A stretch of DNA of 22,377 nt. Origin: JBIIUJ01 sp044340025 (GTDB lineage Bacteria > Pseudomonadota > Alphaproteobacteria > Caulobacterales > Aquidulcibacteraceae). The translations under genes and the position numbers were made by a program. Where the stretch lies: positions 1 to 22,377 of the forward strand of contig JBIIUJ010000031.1 of the NCBI GenBank assembly GCA_044340025.1. Direction: 5' to 3'. Below the pieces are notes generated by a model. It did no database searches. It saw only the letters and a program-made list of their open reading frames with translations, and was not told the DNA's origin. How positions within the stretch are numbered: the first letter of the stretch is position 1; the number at the start of each line of letters is the position of its first letter. Of the stretch, positions 16,403-22,377 are shown one piece after another.

Positions 16403-16430
16403 GCGTGCGACCGGCGCGCGCCCGGCCTTT
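16397..16430 (+). terminator. Terminator-like hairpin between etfA and the convergent FAD/NAD(P) gene
   Basis: CCGGGCGCG (16397-16405) pairs with CGCGCCCGG (16417-16425) around an 11-base loop and is followed by CCTTTCT. It lies 31 bp past the etfA stop and ends at the stop codon of the convergent gene, so it may serve etfBA. The T-run is short. Confidence 0.5.
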
Positions 16431-17759
16431 CTACCGCGTGGCGTCTGCGCCCCGTCGAGCCAACATTGTGGCAAGACTGGCGGCCTGGGCCCGGATCTCC
16501 GGCGCGCCGGTAGTCTCATATGCTGCGCCAAGCAGGACCGGACCAATCCCAAAGATCGCGCCGAACGGCGCCGTGGCGATGACCCCGCCCGCATCCGCCG
16601 CCAGCCCCCAGCCCAGCGGCCCGGGCGCCGCCACCCCGTCCGCCACCAGTTGCGCAAGCAGGGGATTGTCCCGCCAGGCGCTGGCAAGGCCGCGCGCCTC
16701 GATCACCAGCTCTGCAGGGATATCGCGCACGCCGCCTGCCAGGCGGACCTGAACGCCGGCGTCCCCGATCGTCTCGATGCATCCAGTCAGCACTTCGGCT
16801 TTTCCCGTGTCGATCCAGCGCTGCGCCCGGTTCAGGCTTTCGCCCGGCGCGCGATGGCGCAGCCGGTTCCATCGATCGCCCCAGCGGGCCACGAGCCGGG
16901 CCTTGGCTTTGTCCGGCAGCGCGCGCCAGAGGGCGGGGGTGTCCGGGCGCAATGCGTCCACCGCCGCCTGCCATGGCGCGCCCATGGCGCGGGCCTGCCG
17001 CAGCAGGGCGATGAGCCGGGCGCCTGGATCGGCAATCGCTGCAAGCGCCGGGTCGGGCGCGAGCGCCACGCCGCTTTCATCATGGGGCTCTGGAAAGCGG
17101 CCGTCGCGCGAGACCAGAACAATCCGCCCCGGCCAACCGGCCTCGTCCAGACTGGCCAGCGCATCGAGCGCCGAAAGCGCTGTTCCAAGCACGACGCAGA
17201 CGCTGTCGCGCCCGGCGGCGCGCGCTACGGCGTCGTAATCGAGGCGGGCGGGATCTTCTGCATAGGATGCGGGAGCCGACCGCTGGCGGCGCAGCGCCAG
17301 ACCGGTGCAAAGCGCAATCTGGCGCGCCCGAATCGGCCCCTGCGTCGTCTCGATCCGCCAGGCGGCGACCTCCTGGTGAATAGCGCCCGCGTGCGCCGCG
17401 ATCAGCACGAAGGGCAGGGCAAGCGCGCGCGCCTGTGCGGCGAGATATTCCCGGTAGAGACCGCGCGGGGTGAAGGCGCGGGCATCGGTGGGCGCGCCCC
17501 AGCGCGCCGCCGCCGCCGCCCCCTCGGCCCCGGCCAGCCAGTGCGCATAGCCCTCCGGCGCCGAGTGCAGCAGCCCCATGCGCCTGGCGCGCACGTTCAG
17601 CAGATGCTCCGGCCGGCATGTGGCGTAGGCTACCCCCGCCGGCAGCGCGCCGGCCGGCTCCAGCATGGCCACAGACCCGCTCACGCGCGCCTCGTCGAGA
17701 TGCGTCAGCAGGCAGAGCCCGGCAAAGCCGCCTCCTACAATGACAAGATCATGGATCAA
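16431..17759 (-). CDS. FAD/NAD(P)-binding protein (FAD_NAD_binding_9, HpyO-like)
   Basis: The 442-residue protein opens with a dinucleotide-binding fold, HDLVIVGGGFAG (residues 3-14), then GVAYATCRPEHLLNVRARRMGLL, the signature of the FAD_NAD_binding_9 family. A second Rossmann-like motif, VVLGTALSALDAL, lies near the middle, and LGWGLAADAGGVIATAPFGAIFGIGPVLLG closes the FAD fold near the C-terminus. Some relatives are annotated as FAD-dependent urate hydroxylases, but the substrate is generally unknown. I chose TTG at 17759 because it precedes the Rossmann strand and has GAGGG (17768-17772) eight bases upstream. The frame extends further into the upstream gene without a typical sequence. It starts 11 bp after the acyl-CoA dehydrogenase stop, so the two form an operon. 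Confidence 0.8.
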   Translation of the reverse strand: MIHDLVIVGGGFAGLCLLTHLDEARVSGSVAMLEPAGALPAGVAYATCRPEHLLNVRARRMGLLHSAPEGYAHWLAGAEGAAAAARWGAPTDARAFTPRGLYREYLAAQARALALPFVLIAAHAGAIHQEVAAWRIETTQGPIRARQIALCTGLALRRQRSAPASYAEDPARLDYDAVARAAGRDSVCVVLGTALSALDALASLDEAGWPGRIVLVSRDGRFPEPHDESGVALAPDPALAAIADPGARLIALLRQARAMGAPWQAAVDALRPDTPALWRALPDKAKARLVARWGDRWNRLRHRAPGESLNRAQRWIDTGKAEVLTGCIETIGDAGVQVRLAGGVRDIPAELVIEARGLASAWRDNPLLAQLVADGVAAPGPLGWGLAADAGGVIATAPFGAIFGIGPVLLGAAYETTGAPEIRAQAASLATMLARRGADATR

Positions 17760-17770
17760 GCAGACGGCCC

Positions 17771-18964
17771 TCAGAGCCCCATCTGGCGGGCGGCGAGATC
17801 CTTCATGATCTCCTCCGACCCGCCGCCAATCGCGTTCACGCGCACTTCGCGATAGATTCGTTCCACGCGCTGGCCCCGGATATAGGACGCCCCGCCGAGA
17901 ATCTGGCTCGCCTCGCGCGCGCACATCTCCATCGTCTGGGTCGCCTGCACCTTGAGGAGGCAGAGATCGGCCACCGGCGTCTCGCCCTGGCTGACGCGCC
18001 AGGCGCACAGATCGAGATAGCTGGTTGCGGCCGCGATGGCGCGGCGCATGTCGGCGATCTTGTGGCGGATCACCTGATGATCAGCGAGCCGCTGGCCGAA
18101 CGTGGTTCGTCCGCGCGCCCAGTCGATGGCGTCGGCAAGACAGGCCCTGGCCGCCGCCAGCGCCCCGGCCGCCATCCCCAGCCGCTCGCCGTTGAAATTC
18201 GCCATGATGCCGGCAAAGCCGCCGTTTTCCGGCCCGATCCGGCGATCCTCGGCCACGACCACGCCGTCCAGCCAGATCTGGGCGGTATCGGAGGCCCACC
18301 AGCCCTGTTTCTTCAGCGGCGCGCGGGTCACGCCGGGGGCTTCGAGATCGATCAGCAGAAGGCTGATCCCGCCTGCGCCGGGACCGCCCGTGCGCACCGC
18401 CGTCGTCAGCCAGCGCGAGGTCATGCCGCCCGTGATATAGGTCTTTGCGCCCGTGACGCGGTAGCTTGCGCCATCGCGCACCGCGCGCGTGGTGAGCGCG
18501 GCGACGTCGGAACCGCCGCCCGGCTCGGTGATGCCGAGCGAGATCTGGGCGGCCCCCGACAGGACCAGCGGCGCGATCTCGGCCTTGAGCGCCTGCGAGC
18601 CCAGCGCCAGGATCGGCGGCAGCCCGATGCCATGCACCATGAGCGCCGCCGTCACCCCGCCGGCGCCCAGAGCGCCCAGCTCCTCGCTGGTCACGATGCC
18701 GTGGAAGATGTCCCAACCGTCCGCGTGGCCGCCATAGGCTTCCGGATAGCCCGCGCCGATCAGGCCGAATTGCGCGGCCTTCACAAACAGATCGCGCGGC
18801 ACTGCGCCCGCCTCATCCCAGGCGTCGAGGTGGGGCGCCACCTCGCGCGCCAGCCAACCGCGCAGCGATCGCCGCCACGCCGCATGGCTTTCGCCGAAAA
18901 ACGGCGAGGGCGGGCGCAGGCTGTCGGGATCGATCGGCTTCACGAACTTGGGTTGGGCGTTCAT
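17771..18964 (-). CDS. Acyl-CoA dehydrogenase
   Basis: This 397-residue flavoprotein has the three-domain acyl-CoA dehydrogenase layout. ISLGITEPGGGSDVAAL (about 141-157) binds flavin and substrate, then YRVTGAKTYITGG, and RTTFGQRLADHQVIRHKIADM in the C-terminal helical domain. At the place where medium-chain enzymes keep their catalytic Glu (YEGTSEI) it reads IGGGSEEI, so the base is probably E260 in NFNGERLG, as in long-chain and isovaleryl-CoA types. It would oxidise an acyl-CoA to enoyl-CoA and reduce ETF. The ATG at 18964 has AAAGG eight bases upstream. The divergent lipoprotein gene begins 53 bp away. The FAD/NAD(P)-binding gene follows in the same transcript. Confidence 0.93.
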   Translation of the reverse strand: MNAQPKFVKPIDPDSLRPPSPFFGESHAAWRRSLRGWLAREVAPHLDAWDEAGAVPRDLFVKAAQFGLIGAGYPEAYGGHADGWDIFHGIVTSEELGALGAGGVTAALMVHGIGLPPILALGSQALKAEIAPLVLSGAAQISLGITEPGGGSDVAALTTRAVRDGASYRVTGAKTYITGGMTSRWLTTAVRTGGPGAGGISLLLIDLEAPGVTRAPLKKQGWWASDTAQIWLDGVVVAEDRRIGPENGGFAGIMANFNGERLGMAAGALAAARACLADAIDWARGRTTFGQRLADHQVIRHKIADMRRAIAAATSYLDLCAWRVSQGETPVADLCLLKVQATQTMEMCAREASQILGGASYIRGQRVERIYREVRVNAIGGGSEEIMKDLAARQMGL

Positions 18965-19017
18965 CTATCGCGCCTTTCTGCGGGACACTATGTGGACAGG
19001 GCGAAAGGGTCAAAGCG

Positions 19018-19410
19018 ATGCGTCTTCCATATATCGTTCTGTTGGGGGGGCTTGTCGCCCTCGCGGCCTGTGGTCAGCCGGCGGCGGAGGGCGAAGGGGG
19101 CGGCGCTGTCAGCGCGCTCAAGGGGGCCGCCGTCGAGCATGCGAGCGCGGCCGCCACCGCCGCCATGAGCCTTGTGGACACGCGCACCGCCTGTCTTGCC
19201 GTGGGGCAAAGCCCGGTCACGTGCGACTGCATCGCCGGCGAGCTTGGCAACGAACTCGACGGCAAGGTGATTGATGCGCTCACCGGCGTGCTGAAATCAT
19301 CCGTCCAGGGCGAAGCGGCTGCGGCGGCGGAAGCCGCAGAAGGCGTTGATCCGGCCACGACGCAGGCGCTGGTGCGCTGCGGCATCCTGGGCGCGGTGGC
19401 GGGCGGGTAG
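19018..19410 (+). CDS. Small hypothetical lipoprotein
   Basis: The 130-residue product begins with a short hydrophobic segment ending in the lipobox LAAC (residues 15-18), so Cys18 is likely lipidated; residue 19 is Gly, which suggests release to the outer membrane. An Ala/Gly/Glu-rich linker follows. The remainder is mostly helical with four further cysteines (59, 69, 71, 121), including a TCDC motif, which could form disulfides in the periplasm. I do not recognise the family. The ATG at 19018 has AAAGGG upstream. It is divergent from the acyl-CoA dehydrogenase across 53 bp and followed by the repeat-rich gap, so its neighbours give no clue to function. Confidence 0.75.
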   Translation: MRLPYIVLLGGLVALAACGQPAAEGEGGGAVSALKGAAVEHASAAATAAMSLVDTRTACLAVGQSPVTCDCIAGELGNELDGKVIDALTGVLKSSVQGEAAAAAEAAEGVDPATTQALVRCGILGAVAGG

Positions 19411-19420
19411 GGCTGGGCAA

Positions 19421-19440
19421 GACATCAGCGCGCAGTCTTC
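19421..19440. repeat. 20-bp direct repeat, copy 1
   Basis: GACATCAGCGCGCAGTCTTC is identical to the copy at 19600-19619. Its last four bases form the first bases of the hairpin at 19437-19458. Confidence 0.85.
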
Positions 19441-19458
19441 CCCCGCTCGCGGGGGAAG
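19437..19458. repeat. Inverted repeat (hairpin) 1
   Basis: CTTCCCCCGC and GCGGGGGAAG form a 10-bp perfect inverted repeat around TC. It is followed by GTGTCAGCGGAGCTGACG, a further short dyad. The same arms occur again at 19577-19598 around AG. It could act as a transcription block after the lipoprotein gene. Confidence 0.8.
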
Positions 19459-19576
19459 TGTCAGCGGAGCTGACGAAGGGGGGGCGACGTCCCTGACGCC
19501 TACGCCTCAGGCATTGCTGGCGTCTCTTCGCTAGAGGGCGCCGTTGCATGCCCCCTTCCCCTCGCTCTGCTCGGGA

Positions 19577-19598
19577 CTTCCCCCGCAGGCGGGGGAAG
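19577..19598. repeat. Inverted repeat (hairpin) 2
   Basis: CTTCCCCCGC and GCGGGGGAAG pair around AG. The arms are identical to those of hairpin 1, with only the central two bases different. Confidence 0.8.
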
Positions 19599-19599
19599 A

Positions 19600-19619
19600 G
19601 ACATCAGCGCGCAGTCTTC
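19600..19619. repeat. 20-bp direct repeat, copy 2
   Basis: This is identical to 19421-19440, 179 bp downstream in the same orientation. Here the repeat follows the hairpin, whereas copy 1 precedes its hairpin. Confidence 0.85.
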
Positions 19620-19781
19620 ACGCTGAGCGAGGGGAAGGCGGCGCGCCCATCACGAAGTGCGGCGAATTGTTGCAGGATGTGACAATGCCGCTACAGTGGC
19701 GTTCGGAGGAAACGCGGGCAGCGTCGCCATGGCGCCGCCCATCGCCAGCGGGAACACCCGCGGCCCAGCCCTGGAGATCTC

Positions 19782-21341
19782 ATGGCCTTCGACGTCACGC
19801 GCACACGCCGCAGCCTGTTTGACGCCCTTCTGGACGCCCGCCGCACGTTTGGCGGCCGGAAGGAAATCCTCGAGGACGCCGATCGCGCGCCTCTGACCTA
19901 TGACAAGCTGGTGCTTGGCATCCTGATCATGGGCCGCAAGATCGCAGCCCTGACCCGGCCGGGCGAGACAGTGGGCGTGATGCTCGCCAATTCAAACGGC
20001 GCCATCGTCGCCGTGTTCGGCCTGTCCGCATTCGGGCGCACGCCCGCGATGATCAATTTCACCGCCGGGCCGCGCAACATCCGGGCGGCGTGCGCCGCAG
20101 CGCAGGTCACGAAAATCATCACCGCCCGCCGTTTCATCGAGCAAGCCGGTCTTCAGGAGCTGGAAGCCGATCTCGCGCAGGATTTCGAGATCATCCACCT
20201 CGATGCGGTGAAGGAAACCATCTCCACCATGGACAAGGTGCGCGCGCTCGCCGAAGCCGCCGCGCCCGCCTTTGTTGCCGCCAGGCCCGACCCCGACAGC
20301 CCGGCGGTGATCCTGTTCACCTCCGGCACGGAGGGCGCGCCCAAGGGCGTGGCGCTCTCGCACGCCAATCTCGTCGCGAATGTGGAGCAGACCCGCAATC
20401 ACGTGGAGCTGCGCGCAAGCGACGTCGTGTTCAATCCGCTGCCGGTGTTTCACTGCTTCGGCCTGACGGGCGGCACGCTCCTGCCCATCCTGAACGGGAT
20501 GAAGTGCGTGCTCTATCCCTCGCCGCTGCATGTGAAAATCATCCCGAAGCTGATCCAGGAAACGAAGAGCACGATCGCTTTTGCAACCGACACTTTCCTT
20601 GCCCAGTACATTCGCGCCGCCGGGGGCGAGGATTTCCGCTCGCTGCGCTTTGTGGTGTGCGGCGCCGAGAAAGTGAAGGACGAAACCCGCAACGCCATGA
20701 TGAGCCGCTGGGGCGTGCCGATCGTGGAAGGCTATGGCGCGACGGAGGCTTCCCCGATCGTCGCGGTCAACACGCCCGACGCCAACAATCGGCCAGGCAC
20801 CGTGGGGCGGTTCCTGCCCGGCATCACCTGGCGGCTTGAATCCGTGCCCGGGATCAGCGGGGCTGGTCGGCTGTTCGTGAAGGGCCCCAACCTGATGGTC
20901 GGGTACCTGCGCGTGGATGCGCCGGGCGAGCTTCAGCCCCTGCCTGGCGGCTGGCACGACATGGGCGACATCGTTGAAGTGGACGCCCAGGGCTATGTCA
21001 CCATTCGCGGACGCCTGAAGCGCTTCGCCAAGATCGGCGGGGAGATGGTCTCGCTTACGGCGGTGGAGGCCAACGCCTCGGCCCTCTGGCCCGAGCAGAA
21101 CCATGTCGCAATCGCAGTGGCCGATCCGAAGAAGGGCGAGCAGATCGTGCTTCTGACCGAAAAGCCCGACGCCGCGCGCGCCGAGCTTTTGGACTGGTGT
21201 CAGGCGCAAGGCGTGGCCGAGCTTTCGGTGCCGCGCAAGATCATCCCGATCGAGGCGGTTCCCCTGCTCGGCACCGGCAAGACCGATTATGTCACGGCCC
21301 AGAAGCTTGCGGAGGCCAAGCTGATCAAGGCGGCGGCCTGA
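19782..21341 (+). CDS. AMP-binding acyl-activating enzyme, Aas synthetase-domain type
   Basis: The 519-residue ANL-family enzyme has VILFTSGTEGAPKG (176-189), YGATE (318-322), the hinge GRLKRFAKIGGEMVS (about 410-424) and a catalytic lysine in GTGKTDY (K500). The KRFAKIGGEMVS hinge is typical of the acyl-ACP synthetase half of Aas, which reactivates free fatty acids for phospholipid repair. This protein lacks the PlsC-like acyltransferase half and the transporter domain found in Aas relatives. It may therefore be a standalone acyl-ACP or acyl-CoA synthetase. The ATG at 19782 has GGAG about seven bases upstream. The gene stands alone, preceded by the repeat-rich gap and convergent with the VirB11-type gene 28 bp downstream. 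Confidence 0.85.
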   Translation: MAFDVTRTRRSLFDALLDARRTFGGRKEILEDADRAPLTYDKLVLGILIMGRKIAALTRPGETVGVMLANSNGAIVAVFGLSAFGRTPAMINFTAGPRNIRAACAAAQVTKIITARRFIEQAGLQELEADLAQDFEIIHLDAVKETISTMDKVRALAEAAAPAFVAARPDPDSPAVILFTSGTEGAPKGVALSHANLVANVEQTRNHVELRASDVVFNPLPVFHCFGLTGGTLLPILNGMKCVLYPSPLHVKIIPKLIQETKSTIAFATDTFLAQYIRAAGGEDFRSLRFVVCGAEKVKDETRNAMMSRWGVPIVEGYGATEASPIVAVNTPDANNRPGTVGRFLPGITWRLESVPGISGAGRLFVKGPNLMVGYLRVDAPGELQPLPGGWHDMGDIVEVDAQGYVTIRGRLKRFAKIGGEMVSLTAVEANASALWPEQNHVAIAVADPKKGEQIVLLTEKPDAARAELLDWCQAQGVAELSVPRKIIPIEAVPLLGTGKTDYVTAQKLAEAKLIKAAA

Positions 21342-21347
21342 CAGATT

Positions 21348-21363
21348 AGCCAAGAGGTTGGCT
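21348..21363. terminator. Weak hairpin between convergent genes
   Basis: AGCCAA (21348-21353) pairs with TTGGCT (21358-21363) around GAGG in the 28-bp gap between the two converging genes. There is no T-run on either side. It is the only terminator-like structure in this gap. Confidence 0.25.
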
Positions 21364-21369
21364 GAGAGG

Positions 21370-22377
21370 TCAGGCGTCGCGCCCGATCCGCACGATCGCG
21401 CGCACCTGCCGCTTGCCTTCAGCCCGATCGAGCTGGACGATCACGTCGATCACGCTCTTGGCATAGGCGATCAGATCGGCCTGAGAGAGGCCCGTGCCGG
21501 CCTGCAGCGCCATGAGCGCCAGCTGATCCAGCGCGCGCTGCGGGCTGTCGGCATGCAGCGTCGTGACCGAGCCCGGGTGGCCGGTGTTGATCGCCCGCAG
21601 ATAGGTGAAGGCCTCGCGCCCGCGCAATTCGCCCACGATGATCCGGTCGGGCCGCATGCGCAGCGCCGCCTGCAGCAGATCGCCCACATCCACCCGCGCT
21701 TCGCCCGTCTCGCCCTTCACCGCGATCAGTCCGACAGCGTTTTCGTGCGCCAGCCGGATTTCGGGCGCGTCTTCGATCAGGATCAGCCGCTCCGCGCGCG
21801 GGATCTCTTTCAGGAGCGCGTTCAGGAACGTGGTCTTGCCTGAGCCCGTCCCGCCCGAGACAACGATGTTCTTGCGCGCCGCCACGGCGGCCTTGAGGAA
21901 GCCCGCCACGTCGCCGGCGGCGTGGGCTGCGTCCATCACCGCTTCCAGCGGGTGGGCTGGCGCGGCCTCGCCGTCGCGGCGCACCGCTGTGGGCAAGGCG
22001 CCGCCTGTGAGATAATCCTCGAGCGTGAGGTCGGCCAGGACATGCTTGCGAATGGCGATCGCCACCTCCCCGCGTGTGGCGGGCGGCAGGGCGATCTGGA
22101 TGCGCTCGCCCGTGGGCAGGGATGCCGCCAGAAGCGGGTGTTCGCGGCTTACCCCCTGGCGCGAGATTCGAGCCACCTGACCCGCCAGCCGGCTGAGCGT
22201 GATCGCGGTCACATCCGCCGCCGCATGGCGCTCCATGCTGCCGCCCAGCGTCTCCACCCAGACTTCGCCCGGTCGATTGACCAGAATGTCGGTCACATCA
22301 GGGCGGGCCAGCCAGGGGGCAAGCGGGCCAAGAAAGGTCGCAAGATACACCCCGCCTGCGGGCGGAGGCGCCTCTGC
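21370..22377 (-). CDS. virB11: VirB11-type secretion ATPase (5' end outside window)
   Basis: This is a hexameric traffic ATPase of the VirB11/PulE group that powers a type IV secretion or conjugation machine at the inner membrane. The N-terminal domain reads VTDILVNRPGEVWVE, then LPTGERIQIALPPAT and AIAIRKHV. The ATPase domain has Walker A GGTGSGKTTF, an Asp box LILIEDAPEIRL, Walker B with RPDRIIVGELRGREAF, and a His box TGHPGSVTTLHADS. The NRPGEVWVE motif and the length favour VirB11 over TrbB or CpaF. A GTG at 22350 is a possible start, but the frame stays open to the right edge, so the true start may lie outside. No other T4SS gene is visible; upstream partners would lie beyond 22377. It converges with the acyl-activating gene. 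Confidence 0.88.
   Translation of the reverse strand, partial: AEAPPPAGGVYLATFLGPLAPWLARPDVTDILVNRPGEVWVETLGGSMERHAAADVTAITLSRLAGQVARISRQGVSREHPLLAASLPTGERIQIALPPATRGEVAIAIRKHVLADLTLEDYLTGGALPTAVRRDGEAAPAHPLEAVMDAAHAAGDVAGFLKAAVAARKNIVVSGGTGSGKTTFLNALLKEIPRAERLILIEDAPEIRLAHENAVGLIAVKGETGEARVDVGDLLQAALRMRPDRIIVGELRGREAFTYLRAINTGHPGSVTTLHADSPQRALDQLALMALQAGTGLSQADLIAYAKSVIDVIVQLDRAEGKRQVRAIVRIGRDA

Larger units (their letters stand above)
19554..19638. repeat. Outer inverted repeat enclosing hairpin 2
   Basis: CCTTCCCCTCGCT (19554-19566) is the exact reverse complement of AGCGAGGGGAAGG (19626-19638). The 85-bp unit encloses the hairpin at 19577-19598 and copy 2 of the 20-bp repeat. The nested symmetry resembles a non-coding intergenic or MITE-like element. 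Confidence 0.7.
19411..19781. other. Intergenic region of 371 bp with structured repeats
   Basis: No gene is apparent between the lipoprotein and the acyl-activating enzyme. Short open frames here are repeat-derived and lack family resemblance. The first two thirds hold two near-identical hairpins, a 20-bp direct repeat and an outer inverted repeat. The last 140 bp (about 19640-19781) precede the acyl-activating enzyme and must hold its promoter, but I see only a weak TTGCAG-N16-TACAGT pair (19670-19697). Confidence 0.6.

Noticed and set aside
17760..18008. N-terminal extension of the FAD/NAD(P)-binding frame into the acyl-CoA dehydrogenase gene
   Set aside because: The extra residues are an antigenic-looking low-complexity shadow of the dehydrogenase C-terminus. 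The Rossmann strand begins right after the TTG at 17759.
19544..19822. A 92-codon plus-strand frame starting in the repeat region
   Set aside because: It reads through the inverted repeats and into the acyl-activating gene in another frame, with no family resemblance.
19992..21353. A 453-codon minus-strand frame opposite the Aas-like enzyme
   Set aside because: It is antisense to a well-conserved enzyme and has no motif of its own.

Overview
The window is a dense, GC-rich stretch of ordinary bacterial chromosome. It most likely comes from an alphaproteobacterium: the TauE/TIGR02186-family/DUF3429 trio, the PAS_5-type protein, the LhrC-like helicase with PdeM, and EtfB/EtfA that closely match the alphaproteobacterial type all point that way. 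I cannot name the genus; a Caulobacterales/Hyphomonadaceae-like or sphingomonad-like host is a guess. Starts are often GTG or TTG. Most of the long opposite-strand frames are GC-driven shadows of real genes. I see no tRNA, rRNA, CRISPR array, transposase or integrase.

Layout. (1) Positions 1-4991, plus strand: the C-terminal half of a GH3 beta-glucosidase-type hydrolase cut by the window edge; a TonB-dependent receptor with a perfect 14-bp palindrome in its leader and a strong terminator behind it; and a PuuE-like member of the polysaccharide deacetylase superfamily. (2) 4996-8303, plus: a 6-TM K+-channel-like protein with a zinc-ribbon tail, a secreted NTF2-like protein, and a feruloyl-CoA-synthase-like acid:CoA ligase. 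(3) 8398-10552, plus: a tightly coupled TauE/SafE permease, TIGR02186-family protein and DUF3429 protein. (4) 10549-13805, minus: a ligase-associated-type DEXH helicase followed by the PdeM phosphoesterase, without the ligase and exonuclease partners. (5) 14019-16365, plus: a PAS_5 sensor-like protein, then etfB-etfA. (6) 16431-18964, minus: an acyl-CoA dehydrogenase followed by an FAD/NAD(P)-binding protein. (7) 19018-21341, plus: a small lipoprotein, a 371-bp gap carrying a repeat element, and an Aas-like acyl-activating enzyme. (8) 21370-22377, minus: a VirB11-type ATPase cut by the right edge.

How the genes fit together. ETF (etfBA) accepts electrons from acyl-CoA dehydrogenases, and one such dehydrogenase and two acyl-activating enzymes lie within the window, so a fatty or aromatic acid catabolic theme is plausible, though the genes are in separate transcription units. 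The first three genes suggest uptake and processing of an external (perhaps plant- or alga-derived) glycoside. The most interesting leads are the palindromic operator-like site before the receptor, the incomplete helicase/PdeM repair module, the coupled TauE trio, and the structured repeat at 19421-19638. None of them is clearly a new system.
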